Part shown: positions 24,901 through 36,462 of the stretch, in pieces
Layout of the letters: each line of letters starts with the position of its first letter
Position numbering within the stretch: position 1 is the first letter of the stretch
Assembly (NCBI GenBank): GCA_040954595.2
Contig: CM082587.2
Coordinates: 434,001-498,000 of the forward strand
Origin: Balanoglossus misakiensis
Lineage: Eukaryota; Hemichordata
Direction of reading: 5' to 3'
DNA length: 64,000 nucleotides
Position numbers and translations under genes: made by a program
The notes under the pieces: generated by a model
Seen by the model: only the letters and a program-made list of their open reading frames with translations
Database searches by the model: none
What the model was told of the DNA's origin: nothing

Positions 24901-26354
24901 CACAACAGAAAAACAGACCCCCAGCAGATCATCTGGATTCTGTGTCACTCAGCAGTAACCCATGCATAGTTAATGAGTATGATGATAGTATTTCAGAAAT
25001 TGACTATGATCAGCGTATACCTCCCCCTAGAGGCTATATAAGGTGAGTTTGAAACGTTTCTATATGCAGCTGTGAATGGTGATAATTTATGACTTTGTGA
25101 ATGCTATCTTGGTGAAAATAGAATGGCACCCTCAAGTGGTAAATGGTTTGGTTTATTGTTTCCACCAGTGATCTGGAGAGATATTCTGAGATGAGTGGAT
25201 CCAGAACATCGATCAACTCAAGGTCATCAGTCACCGATAAAATTCAAAGTTTTGGGAAAGCTGCAAAGAAGAAATTCCATTCCCTCAGACGAGCTGTGAG
25301 TTTGGACAGACTGGACAGAAGTGGTGGATCAGATATTTATGAAACACCAAAGGTAAAAGGTCATCTCAAACCAAATTCAACATGAAACATGAAAATGTTC
25401 GTTTCAGTTTGTTTACAATTTACTTTTGTTTCCAGGAGATTTGAAGAACATTCTACATTGTAGTTACAAAAAAGATATGGTGTTATTCATTTCATCCATG
25501 TCTAATTTTGTGTCGTCATCTTCTCCTCCAGATGAAGAAGTCACCATCGTTACGATCACTTTCCAGTATTTTAGGTCGTAAAAAAGAAAGTGACTATGAT
25601 TCCTTCTACCACCAGGAGAGACTTAAACAGGACAGAAAAGTGCAGTAAGTTAAAGTTAATACATTTTGCTGATAGTGTCATCAAAACTCCATGTCTCTGT
25701 CCTTTACAAAGGAAAACATGTTTACAAAGCAAAACATGCAGGCTGTAAAATATGAAGATTTTCCCTCTTTCTGTTACCTAGGAGACCAGGCAGTGCTAGA
25801 AGCGACAGATCTATAGCATCCAGGAAGAGTTTATCATCTGTGACATCACCAAATTATTTCCGTAAAGTTGGAAGGGTGTTGAAGAGTAACTTAGATGGCA
25901 CGGTTGTTATTGAACTCATAAGACCGCCGAGTGGACCTTTTGGATTTTACATTGCTAGGGGAAATGAGAAATTTGGCAGAGGTAAGCTTTATAGAATTTT
26001 CTCAGCAAATAATTTGATCCAGGGATGAAAAGGACAAGAAAAATCATGCACTGTTTGGAGTGACTTCTTTCAGTTATAGTAACAGCGCCACCATATGCCT
26101 AACTGGTGGATTACTTTGTTAGCATTACTGACATTCTTTTACTTTGTGTCTTTAAAGGCATATTTATATCCAGAATGAGTGACGGCTATCCTGAAAAGAT
26201 GTATGCAGGACTGATGGGAATTGGAGATGAAATCCTGGAAATCAATCAGGAGTCAGTGCGGAATAGATCCATGGATGAAGTGTATGACATGATGGCAGAT
26301 CATGATAAACTGGTTCTTAAAATTGTTCCACTTCTAGCCAGGAAGGATTGGTGA
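15956..26354 (+). CDS. Large Ser-rich protein with a C-terminal PDZ domain
   Basis: Probable cytoplasmic scaffold. Exons: 15956-16279, 18007-18790, 19813-19912, 23607-24559, 24802-25042, 25169-25352, 25532-25644, 25782-25981, 26158-26354; all phases match and give 1031 residues. The ATG has a good context (accATGG). Residues 1 to about 900 are low-complexity and polar, rich in Ser, Arg, Asn and charged residues, with Tyr-containing acidic motifs (NPYEELP, SLYAEV), a polyproline run in exon 5 (HPPPPPPPQQ) and a basic patch (GKAAKKKFHSLRRAVSLDR). The only clear fold is a PDZ domain at about residues 937-1026: carboxylate loop GPFGFYIARG, then GIFISRMSDG, GIGDEILEINQESV and LVLKIVPL. The wording is close to the PAR-6 PDZ (GFYI...GIFISRM), but the CRIB and PB1 parts of PAR-6 are absent. 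A vertebrate KIAA1614-type counterpart is possible but unverified. Confidence 0.85.
16280..18006 (+). other. Intron 1 of the PDZ-protein gene
   Basis: 1.7-kb phase-0 intron. It contains a strong imperfect hairpin at 16444-16496 and otherwise AT-rich unique-looking sequence; no exon was recognised. Confidence 0.7.
16444..16496. repeat. Inverted repeat (foldback) with 23-base arms
   Basis: Arms 16444-16466 and 16474-16496 flank a 7-base loop. The inner ten pairs (CATGGAGGTA / TACCTCCATG) are perfect and the outer ATGTACAT pairs with ATGTACAT, with a small mismatch region between. A 13-base word from this arm, catggaggtacta, also occurs near 14917 upstream of the galactosyltransferase exon 2, so it may be a dispersed foldback element. 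A structured RNA is possible but unsupported. Confidence 0.6.
19913..23606 (+). other. Intron 3 of the PDZ-protein gene
   Basis: 3.7-kb phase-2 intron with AT-rich sequence and scattered short palindromic words such as acatgtacatgtac near 22320. No additional exon with matching phase and protein-like composition was recognised, though an alternatively spliced Ser-rich exon would be hard to see. Confidence 0.6.
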
Positions 26355-28240
26355 TATTAGCATTCTAGTAAAATTCCCCTGTGGTTGTTATCTTGCCATC
26401 AACCAATAAGTTATGCCAGAAAAATCAAAATAATGCATCAGCAATTTAGATTATTCACAAATTTTCTGCTTCTGAAAAGACGAAAATATATAAATTTTAA
26501 ATGGATGGAGATTTTTTCTAAAATATGTATAAATGTTGGGATGTATCTATTTGTAGTTTCTATCCCGATGAGATAGACACATTACCAGGGAAATTGGTAA
26601 TGACCAACATTGCCTAAAATCAAAATAATCTTCAAAGATTACAATTATTGTTTGGGGTGAAGTCAAATACCCAGGTTTGCAATATGAGGGCGCTGGACAT
26701 CAAAATTCAAACATAAAGACAAAAATAAAACTGCAGAGTGTGCTGAAATATCAAATTCAACAATGGGTATATGAACCCAAAAATTGTTTTAATATTTCTT
26801 TAAGCCTGAATCCCACCTTGATATATAATTGAATTTTGTATCATTTGACTTGAAATATTTTTTTTGTAGTTTATTAGAAATGTTATTTATTGAAGATGTC
26901 GTACATATGTGATATTTCAGGGTATATTTTCTCTGCAGTCTTGTCCTGCCACTTGCTGTTTGTATTTTAAATTTCAAAGCCGTCCTGTACACCTTGAGAC
27001 CTGTATTCATGCAGAAATCATAATATCGGAAGAGAGATGAAGAAACCAAAAATGGTCATAATATATTTCAGAAATTGTCCTATTCATGGTTCTCATCACT
27101 GAAGATGGCTTGGTGGTTGAAGATATTAACCTGGATTTTTATGGTTAATAATGGTGAATATCTTCCAACCAATCAACAACCATCTTATTTTTTGCAAACT
27201 TCATATATCAATGCAATATTTTGGCAGCTTGCTTTTCTACTTGGTTTAAACACTTCACAATTTTAGCTGAGATTTATGATAAACATTATTTTAAAAACAA
27301 ATCCCTGTTCTTATACAACCTAGAAGTCTTACTGCTGGCATTATAGCTCTTTTTTGGTGTGACATACATTGACAATTCATTATTTTTATTTTAAGAAAAC
27401 CAACAACAAACAACTCAGTTTTATGTTTGATTTGTAAATGCTACATAGATTAAGTTGTTATGAAGTGATAACATATTAATAGATTCACCTTGTATGTAGG
27501 GGAATACAGTAATTGATGCTGACATCGTCAGAGCAACCTGATACATAGCATGGAAATGAAATTGTGTGATTTTATAAATGATGCTGTTCATAGTAACATT
27601 AGGATAACCTTTAGCCATGAACAATAATGAATTTGTACTGACTAACAAAGCAATTAATTGGGAGGGAGAGCTTTTAAAAATATTTGTATAAAATTACTAA
27701 TATATATCAAATTATGTGAATGGATTGATTTAGCCTATCAACAACATGTGTACATGCTTTTAATTAAAGTGACTTTTTTGACAAGATTTAAGCTAGGCTG
27801 GAGCTTGTTTTATGCTGACTGATATTTTGTTTATCTTTTGTATCAATGGCAGCGCTTTAGTCCAGACTTGCCACACATATAGCTTTTTGTACATGCACCT
27901 TTACTGTCCATAGGGTATATATATTCTTTTACTTTATGATTTTTCTAGTTTATCTTGTTCCAATGCCAGATTGTGTCTTTTTTATTTGTATATATAAGTC
28001 TTTTATGTGCTATTTATAACTGATAATGGATATTGTAACTGACACAACACATTAAAATGAGAAACTATTCGAAAAATATACACTGTACATGTTGTGTTTT
28101 AATTTTGTTGCTGGACTGTTTTTGATGGAATTTGATGAAAAGGTATGTGCAAACCCACAACCTGTTACTGTTACAAAAGCAAGATATAGAAGTTGTCAAA
28201 GTTACACCTCTAAAACTGTTTAGTTTATAGCAAATAAATG
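26355..28240 (+). other. 3' UTR of the PDZ-protein gene
   Basis: Long AT-rich stretch after the stop codon at 26352-26354 with no protein-like frame. The likely poly(A) signal is AATAAA at 28233-28238, implying a 3' UTR of about 1.9 kb. Earlier weak signals, such as ATTAAA near 28052, could give shorter forms. A GAGGGCGCT word lies at 26686-26694. Confidence 0.5.
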
Positions 28241-28976
28241 TGTACAGTGAGTGTCGTGGCTAAAACTGATTGCCAGGCGACCAATCTACTATACTCAGCC
28301 ACTGGTGGCGCTCTGCAACAGCCATTTTTCTTTGAGGTCAGAATTCTTTTTCATCATAAATAGGACTACGAACAACTAATGAGATCTGGAAAAGTTCCAG
28401 GGCGGCAGTCGCCGTGATTCTTACAGTGTTCCGTGAACAGTACACGTACTTCGACGAAGTAGTGACCAGACACATGGACCAGACAAGATTTGATGTGACG
28501 CCGGGTGAGGGCGGTGTTTGGTGACCTTTGCCCCACGACCTTTCCCTTTTTGCAGCCCAAGCGACTGCGAGACATCTTAATAATAGGTGAATTAGTGAAA
28601 CAGAGTCCCTTTGAACGCATTAAGCCAAGTTTGGAGACGGTTTTCGTCCACAATAAAGTTAATGTTATATAGATATGGTCCTTGTTTATAAAACCGTCAC
28701 GGGGTGGGGTGGGGTGGGGTGGGGTGTGGGTGGGGGCAAAAGGTCTATGGTAAATGTTGATGAGATAAGAGTACATGTATACCACCTGGTCATGTCAAAG
28801 TTGACCCAAATGACAATCTACAAAATTGTTTTAAGTTTTTCGCCCACAGAGATTTCATTGATGTGAGACATTTAGCTTTTTATGGATATGATATTTCTAA
28901 CACTTCCAATCACAAATCATTTGTTTCTATCTATTTACAGTTAAGTCTGAATTGCACACACACCCGCTGATAAGCC
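28241..28976 (+). promoter_or_regulatory. Intergenic region and probable 5' region of the esterase gene
   Basis: Contains a G-rich repeat at 28701-28737 and a splice-acceptor-like ctatttacag ending at 28940, 36 bases before the esterase start codon, so the first coding exon may follow an untranslated exon. Possible donors occur around 28503 but cannot be confirmed. The 139-codon minus-strand frame here lacks domain resemblance. Confidence 0.4.
28701..28737 (+). repeat. GGGGT tandem repeat, potential G-quadruplex
   Basis: Four copies of GGGGT followed by GGGGTGTGGGTGGGGG. It has more than four G-tracts of three or more with one-base loops, the classic form able to make an intramolecular G-quadruplex. 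It lies about 240 bases upstream of the esterase start codon on the coding strand. Confidence 0.85.
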
Positions 28977-30982
28977 ATGCTTGGAAGACTTCTCGTCATA
29001 TTCGTATTCTTAAACTTTTGCTCCGCAAATGAGCAGCCTATTGTGAACACTAACCATGGAACAATTCGAGGGAGAAGGTTTCAGGTTCTTGGGAATGATG
29101 TAGATGTCTTCTTGTCTATTCCATATGCAAAGCCACCTGTGGGAGAGTTGCGTTTTCGAGCACCAGAGCCAGCAGATTCATGGACTGAAACTCTAGATGC
29201 TACCGAGTTCACAGCTTCCTGTATTCAGAAAGAGGATGAAGGCGATATACTACATCTGCCGGAGAGAGAGGATTGTTTAATACTCAATGTGTGGGTCCCA
29301 CATCCGTGTCCTCAGTCGGCAACTGTGATGGTTTGGATACATGGTGGTGGATTTACCTGGGGAAGGACGGATGATCCAGATTATAATGGGTCAATGGTTG
29401 CTGCAACACAGAAGGTCATAGTGGTGTCCATGAACTATCGTCTTGGGGTCTTTGGTTTCCTTGCTTTGGACACACCTGATGCGCCTGGCAACATGGGTCT
29501 GTTGGATCAGCAACTGGCCATGAAATGGGTGCATGAAAACATCCATGCCTTTGGTGGGGATCCAGGGAAAGTGACCATCTTTGGACAGAGTGCTGGAGGT
29601 GCATCGGTCGGCTTTCATCTGTTTTCTCCTGGTAGCCAAGCTCTCTACCAGAGAGCTATAGTTCAAAGCGGCTATGTGATGAATCCTAAACGAGCTTTCA
29701 TCAGTAAGGAAATGGCAATGGAAAGGGGATTTGATTTGGCTAGGCAAGTCGGTTGCTTAAATGACAGTGATGTTGGCATCCCAAATGTTTCTCGGATTCT
29801 GAAATGTCTGAAGGCGAAACCAGCAGAAGACCTCATCACAGATCACAAACCTTTCACACTTTTCAGAACACCATTTCCACCTGTTATTGATGGCACCTTC
29901 ATTACAGAAACTCCTGAAGTTTTGGCCAAGAAACGAGCATTCAAGAAAACAAGTCTTCTCATGGGAAATGTTAAACATGAGAGCACTGAAATGACTTTCA
30001 ATATCAGTTTACCAGGTGTGTCACCTGATAACAATTTTGAAATGGATTATGATGTGTTCCAAGACGCTGTACAATATCTATATTCTGCTTACGATGACCC
30101 ACTGTCTATTGTTGAACACTATGCCAAGTTTTCAGCACTTGCTGGTGGATCCCAGTTTAGAGATATCTTGATTGATATGAACAGTGACTATGGATACAGA
30201 TGTCCTTCTTTGGATTTGGCCAAATTGTTCACAGACGCTGGCCAGAATGTCTACTACTTTGAATTTGATCACCGCCCATCCAGGAGCAATCTGCCTGAGT
30301 GGATGGGCGTTGTACATTCTGCTGAGCTTCACTTTGTGTTTGGTCAAGCGTTGGTCTGGGATGGTTTCACTGAAGAGGAGAAGCAATTAAGTCGGAAGAT
30401 CATGAACTTCTGGGCAAATTTCGCCAAAACGGGGTAAGTTCAAGGTGAAGAGTTTGTGATACAAGAACAGACTGCAGAATGATCTGAATTCTGATCTTAC
30501 AATTTCAAATACAAATACAAATGTATATACAGCTACTGCCTTTCTAAGAATTTTCTGATATATGTCTGTTTTGGCAGAAATCCTAATAAGGGACATGAAA
30601 ATGAGATTGACGACAATAAATGGACAGCCTACGGCCAAAATAAAGAATATTTTGTCCTCAACGGAAAAACTGCAGATAATCCACTAATGCTGAAAGGTCT
30701 GCGAACACACTACTGCAAAATCTGGAAAACTCTTAATGCTGTTCAACTAAAGGAAGAGGTACGAGTATTTATATTTCAATCTCTTTCTGATTTATTCTCT
30801 AAACATTCTATCCTTCGCTTGATTGCTATTTGAGAGCCCAAAGGTTTCATCATGTTAGAATCTTTGCAGGACTTTGACCTTTAGGTTTTTATCATAAAAG
30901 TAATCTGACTAGATTTTTTATGTTCATTCTTGTTTTTGTTTTGCAGGATATAAGTAACACGATAACAAAAGATGAGCTGTGA
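28977..30982 (+). CDS. Cholinesterase-like carboxylesterase with C-terminal KDEL
   Basis: Alpha/beta-hydrolase of the type-B carboxylesterase family; hydrolyses carboxyl esters, substrate unknown. Exons 28977-30433, 30578-30758 and 30947-30982 give 557 residues. A signal peptide (MLGRLLVIFVFLNFCSA) starts the protein. The oxyanion hole is IHGGGF. The catalytic triad is intact: Ser205 in FGQSAGGASV, Glu335 in NVKHES, His447 in MGVVHSAELHFVFG, numbers nearly those of human AChE. EDCLILNVW and SMNYRLGVFGFL are also typical. Differences: the choline-binding Trp86 loop of AChE is shortened (17 rather than about 26 residues between the cysteines) and has no Trp, and the residue before the catalytic Ser is Gln, not Glu. 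The final mini-exon encodes DISNTITKDEL, so the product should be retained in the ER rather than tethered at synapses. Poly(A) signal ATTAAA at 31183-31188. Function as a true acetylcholinesterase is unlikely. Confidence 0.92.
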
Positions 30983-31188
30983 AATTATGAGCACCTGGAG
31001 TTGAAAACACATCTGGCATACAAAGACTTAAATAGACCCCGGATGTCGTCGCCACCCACACAGAATGAAAACATTAACTATACGGAGTGGACCTGATGAG
31101 CAATACTTCTCATAAAAAGCCTGAAATTTTAATACGGCCTCTTCAAACATTTTCATTTCTGCATAAATACGTGTATATACATATTAAA

Positions 31189-31629
31189 AATAATTAATAT
31201 GTTGCTTCCATTTGACAGCACGATTTGTACTCTTTATTTTCCACGGAGATTCGTGTCCAAAAAATACTTTAATGAGATCTTTGCCTGGGGCAAGGCGGGG
31301 CTTCGTTTCTGTCGTTGTGCCTCTCATATTGTTTGTGCGACTGAATCTTCTAGAAATTCTGTCCACATACTACCACGATAATTAGTGGACAGCTACAGAT
31401 CCGAAGCCTGCGAAATGACGTATATGATGAAAATATCAATGTTTTTTTCATTACCTAACCCATCCAACCTCGGTTGCTTAGATACTTGGTTGCGAAGTGG
31501 AGATCTATATCAGAGTTTCATAACCACTTCTCTATTTGGTAGCCAACGATCAGTTTCACACAGATCCTTTTCGATCCTGCCAAATTGTCTTTCGGAACGC
31601 AGGTATATTCTGCGCGAACCAGTGGCAAT
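31189..31629 (+). promoter_or_regulatory. Short intergenic region upstream of the NIT-guanylate cyclase
   Basis: About 440 bases between the inferred esterase poly(A) signal and the cyclase ATG, in tandem orientation. No TATA box or repeat stands out. The reading frame of the cyclase stays open upstream to 31585, but the codon there is TTG; the first ATG is at 31630. Confidence 0.4.
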
Positions 31630-34328
31630 ATGTCGCGTCCCACGGCGGACACGGCTCCACATTCCGGCTACCGAGATATAGAAGCAAACGGTCGGCGCCG
31701 TGTCGATAATTCCAAATCTTCTTTCGGTTCGCTATCGCAAGTTGACGAGGCGGTGCGAAATCTGCTGCTCCACCCAAATGACATCGGTAGGTGCAAAGAA
31801 AACCCGCTCACCCACAAGGGAAAGCGAATACAGTTGGCGAAAATGTTGCTTTTGATGTTGGTACCGGTTTTGTCCCTAGCTGTTTTAGCTGTTCTTGATT
31901 TACACGGTATCGCTTACGGTAACAGCGTTGACATCCAAGTTAGAAACGTCATCCGTTTCAGCCGAGACATCGGCGTTCTTCTGAGTCGACTGCAACGTGA
32001 ACGAGATATGACGGCTTTGTACATCAGCGTCATCGGACCCGAGAACAAAGCTTATCTGACGGAGACCTACCCGCTAACGGACAGCGCTCTAGAAGAATTG
32101 CAAGAATGGCCTGTGAACACTCACATTCTTCGAGCCTTGCCATTCTTTCGAAAGAAAGAAGATTTCCGTCGCCATTTAGCCATCCATCGCTCCGATATTG
32201 ATAAGTCCAACACGACGGTGTACGACGAAATCAATTTCTACACCGATGCCATCCAGATTTTCATCGATTGGCTCTATGAAAGCGTCGGCAATTCCAAAGG
32301 TACGGGTCTGTGGCAGACTCTGGTCGCCTACCAATTTCTTATCGTCAGTAATGTCGACACGGGCATCGAGCGGACACTAGGATCCGTCTTTTTTTCTCGT
32401 GGTGGGTTTGATCGATATGATGATTATATATGGTACTTGGAAAACTACAACGTCGGTCGAACAAACTTCAGGGCGTCCAAAAAGTATTCTCCCTTGATCG
32501 AGAACCTTTACAACGAAGCTGTCAAGAACCTGCAAGAAAATTTCACTCATACTATTGATGATATGCGTCTTATGGTTTTGAACAACGAAGGACGCCAGCC
32601 AGATTTTGAAGACGCGGCAATCTGGTTTGACAGCATGACCGTCTACATCGACATCCTAGCCAGCGTGCAGAAGAACATGGCTGACGAAATTCTCATCAAA
32701 CTGGAAAAAGAACTGGAAAATGACACTGAAGCTATCGCAATAAGTATTTTCCTTGTAATTGTAGTTCTCATCATGTGTCCACTGACATTACAAGCTATCT
32801 GGACTCTAACTACAGACGTGCAGAACTATGCGCTGACTCTTGCCACACAAACAAAAGCTTTGAACAGAGAGAAAAAACGCTCCAACTGGCTGCTTTATTC
32901 AATGCTGCCAAAAACCGTAGCTGAGCAATTGATGCGACATGAAGAAGTGAAAGCCGAGTATTACGACATGGCAACCGTCTTTTTCTCTGACATCGTGGGG
33001 TTTGATCGCCTCTGCGCCGAAAGTACACCCATGCAAGTTGTAGAAATGCTGAACGGATTATACGTGTTATTCGACTCAAGAATTGAGATGTATGACGTAT
33101 ACAAAGTGGAAACTATCAACGAGACCTACATGCTGGCTTCTGGTGAGTAAGACAATTACACTGCTTTACCTTGGATGGAAAATAGCAGGAAGATATGCTC
33201 ACATTGTATTTCGATTTATTCAGTCTTCGTTTGTTATTTCCAAAACCAATGAACATTTTTGTTCTGGGATCATTTTATAGTTGCATCTTTTGTTTGTCTT
33301 TGCAGGTTTACCGGAACGGAACGGCAACAAACACACTGGCGAGATGGCGACTGCGGCTTTGGACTTGCTCTACCATATCGGTTTTATGGAGGTTCCCCAC
33401 AAACCATACACCAAAGTTAAGGTTCGCATTGGAATGCATGCTGGTAAGCAATGTTATGCTATGATACATATGAGACAGAACACACACACATAGATCATAC
33501 ATGCATACATACTAATTAGTGATCTACTCTGCATCACTGACTGTCCGCACCCATACAGTTTTTTTAGCTCGGGTTTTCGAACCTTATTTTGCTCCGTCTA
33601 ATCATACGACAGCTAGAGGGATGAATATGATTGATACATATATCTTTTCCTACAGGGCCCGTCGTAGGAGGCGTCGTAGGGTTAAAAATGCCTCGCTACT
33701 GTCTGTTCGGCGACACAGTGAATACAGCATCTCGCCTACAGACCAATAGTTTACGTAAGTTAAAAGAAACATGGATTACTGTGCTCTAATTTATCCTTTC
33801 ATATCACCTTGAATAGGGTAGGTTGTAGCCTATGCAAGAAATACTAGTAACAATACTCACTCCCATTAACTCTGTTTGACCGACAGCCAGTCGTATTCAC
33901 GTCAGCTATGAGTGTTACCTGAGTCTACTAGACCTTGGAGGGTATACTATGGTCAAACGAGGTGAAATAGAAATTAAGGTAAACCACCAGGCTTACTCTA
34001 GCTCTTGTTCCTTATTTAGAAGTTCAACATGGTGGAAACCAAAGGGTCTATTTTAAATTTTGAGGAAATGTTCTCAACTTCAACGATGATATATGTTGTC
34101 AGGAAGTGGTTCACCCGACAGTGATATTTTTTTGTCTGAACTGCCATTACATCGATTAAGAAATAAGCTTGCTTCAGATATGGTATAGCCTGTATACTGA
34201 TCAAGAATGAACAATTTGTTTGTTTGTTTGACCTCCAGGGCAAAGGAAAGATGAGCACCTATTGGCTGACTGGAAAAGATAACTTCAACCAACATATCCC
34301 AGATGTTCCACATATTCCAATCAATTAA
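31630..34328 (+). CDS. NIT-domain receptor guanylate cyclase
   Basis: Membrane enzyme making cGMP from GTP, with a bacterial-type nitrate/nitrite-sensing (NIT) helical domain outside the cell. Exons 31630-33142, 33306-33443, 33656-33754, 33887-33978 and 34239-34328 give 643 residues. Order: cytoplasmic N terminus, TM1 at about 69-92, NIT domain at about 96-365 (marked by [20 protein letters not shown]), TM2 at about 368-392, a linker helix ending [14 protein letters not shown], then the class III cyclase domain. Catalytic features: first metal Asp454 in FFSDIVGF, guanine-selecting Glu494 in [21 protein letters not shown], the guanine-pocket Cys in [16 protein letters not shown] and its Asn and Arg. 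The second metal aspartate, normally in IGD/IND, reads INE (Glu498). There is no kinase-homology domain, as expected for NIT cyclases. Start chosen at the first in-frame ATG. Confidence 0.93.
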
Positions 34329-36462
34329 AAGAACCTGGTTGACGATATATCTGTCACTTTCAAACAAACCTGCTATTAAGTTTGTTTGCTGACGGAGATT
34401 TTCCTTTATTTCGATTAATTTCACCGGTGGTGAAGGTTGGGAGGGTGAAGAACCATCAACGTTTCCAAAGAAATGACAGACTAGCTTTCATCAAATTCAA
34501 ATAGCCATGCGTGAAATACAGAGATAAACACGTTGTTTCGACCCGTTTATATTAAGCGACTTAAATCGAGTACAACATTAACGCACATTAAGTTTATGTT
34601 AACTTCACTGTCTTGTTCTAATGTAGTAATCGTTGTTTTTCACCATTGCTCATCAAAAGATAATTACAAACAGCGTACGTACATGTATGTCGTGCTGTAA
34701 ATGTACTGAGTCGTATGCAGAGTACTTATTAACTTACTAGTATTTGTAAACACAAAATATACTTCGCACACTTATGAAAAAAACACAGAACATATTTGAT
34801 TGTATTAAAGACTATACAGTGATGGAATTTCAATTTTATCTTATGTTTTGCGTTCTCCGGCTATATAGTTTACAGGTAGAATGGGTAAGCTCTTGAAAAA
34901 AAACATGCCAAACTTTTGCCTACAGACTAAATAAGGTTTCTGTAATTTACTAAAGTGCATTTGAAACGTTTGTAAATTGAATCTATTCAATTCTGCAATA
35001 TGTACCAATGGTCTGTATTTCTTCATTATAGCATCACATGAAACCCTAAGTTTATAACGAAATCTTGTGTTGTATGCATGTCATAATAAATACGTCTAAA
35101 ACGTCAGAATTAGGCGCATGTGTGCTTTAACCCTATACAAACACACACATAAGTAAGTACTTTTACTTGCTTTTTGAAGAACACCAGCCCTCCTCTGTTC
35201 ATTTTGTCCAGGCTCTATGTATAGGCCTAAGTGTGCATCTATACAATGATGGTTTGGCCTTTGACAACTTAAGCAAATTACGACAGAGGGTTTTCAGTTG
35301 ACAAAAACAGTCCTGTGACCGTTCGTTCCTGCCTGATTCATTTCCGAAGGGCGTGATTTCAAGGTCGACGGATAAAGCCCATGTCTGCCCTAATGCATAC
35401 TCGTTAATGGTTGGTTTCGGCTGTGCAAGCGCCTCTATAGTTGCGTTAATGCAATTCGCTATTTACCATAAAATGACAAAGGATAAAAGCTGAGCATGGC
35501 GGAATACAGAATGAGTCGAGCCTACCATGTTAATAACACCATTGTTTGCCCTTGGTGAGTTCCGTCTTTGCAAAACAGCTTAGTTTTTCTCATAGACTGT
35601 CTATGGTTTCTATCGACGGATCAAAGTCAAACTCGATGCTCTAACTTGTGAAAGTGGTATCCACGTAGCCCCCATCTCGAACATTTCACGTCTTAACACC
35701 GGAGGCTGAGCTGATTGTGGACTGAGGTAAGAGATATGCCGGAGTGAACTGCACGATTCGGCGTCATGTCAAACAGTGCAACCACTTGACAGGTATCAGA
35801 TAGACCAGAAAATCCCACAACGAATCAGAAGTACCGATATGGGAACAGGTATAGCTTGAAAGACAACGACCGTTACATGTCGCTGGAAACTTGCATAAAA
35901 TGTCCAAAGAGAGGATAGAAACTGAAGGCTTTCTGCATTATAAAACAGTGTCATCTTTATATTTGAAGCCATTTAATGTTTTGAAAAAGAACACCGAGTG
36001 TTTGCTCTACGTCATTTAAAAAAGAAAAGAAAACCAACGTTGGATTGACTGATGAAGGTCGCGTGTTATGAACAGAGGCGATTGTCTGTTTCATACGCCA
36101 CAGTACAATTCATTCATTGTTGGTCATTGTCAAGAGTACATAACGACTGCATGTCAAAGGGCTGCTGCCCTATATCGATTAAAACGCCCACAATTTTAGT
36201 CCAGTGTCTTGCAGGTTGACAGGGAAAATGTTTCCTTCAGCGAATCAGTCTGTCCACAGAGGGACATTGATTCATGTAGGCCTACTAAAGGAAGCCACCT
36301 GTTAGAAGTCGATTGTAAATGTCTTAGAGAAATATGAATTTTGTATTTTCTCTAAATAGAGTTGGTCCGCCAGCGTCGTCAAAAAGGAACACAGGAAATA
36401 TATTTGAAAGGTCAGTGGACCTGGGTTCCCTTCTACCCGGAATTCGACAATAGGAATCTAAA
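34329..36462 (+). other. Intergenic region between NIT-guanylate cyclase and the CCN-like gene
   Basis: Begins with the cyclase 3' UTR. A candidate poly(A) signal AATAAA is at 35085-35090, about 0.75 kb after the stop. The rest presumably holds the promoter and any untranslated exon of the CCN-like gene. I looked here for an IGFBP module (Cys-rich with GCGCC-type motif) and saw none. No other gene is recognised. Confidence 0.5.

Noticed and set aside
28366-28785. 139-codon minus-strand open frame upstream of the esterase
   Set aside because: Part of it is Pro-Thr-His repeat from the GGGGT tract read in reverse; the rest matches no family I know.
28977-30982. Calling the esterase a true acetylcholinesterase
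   Set aside because: The choline-binding Trp86 region is shortened and lacks Trp, and the residue before the catalytic Ser is Gln; only the general fold is supported.
31585-31629. Extended start of the NIT-guanylate cyclase at 31585
   Set aside because: The codon at 31585 is TTG; the first ATG in frame is 31630.
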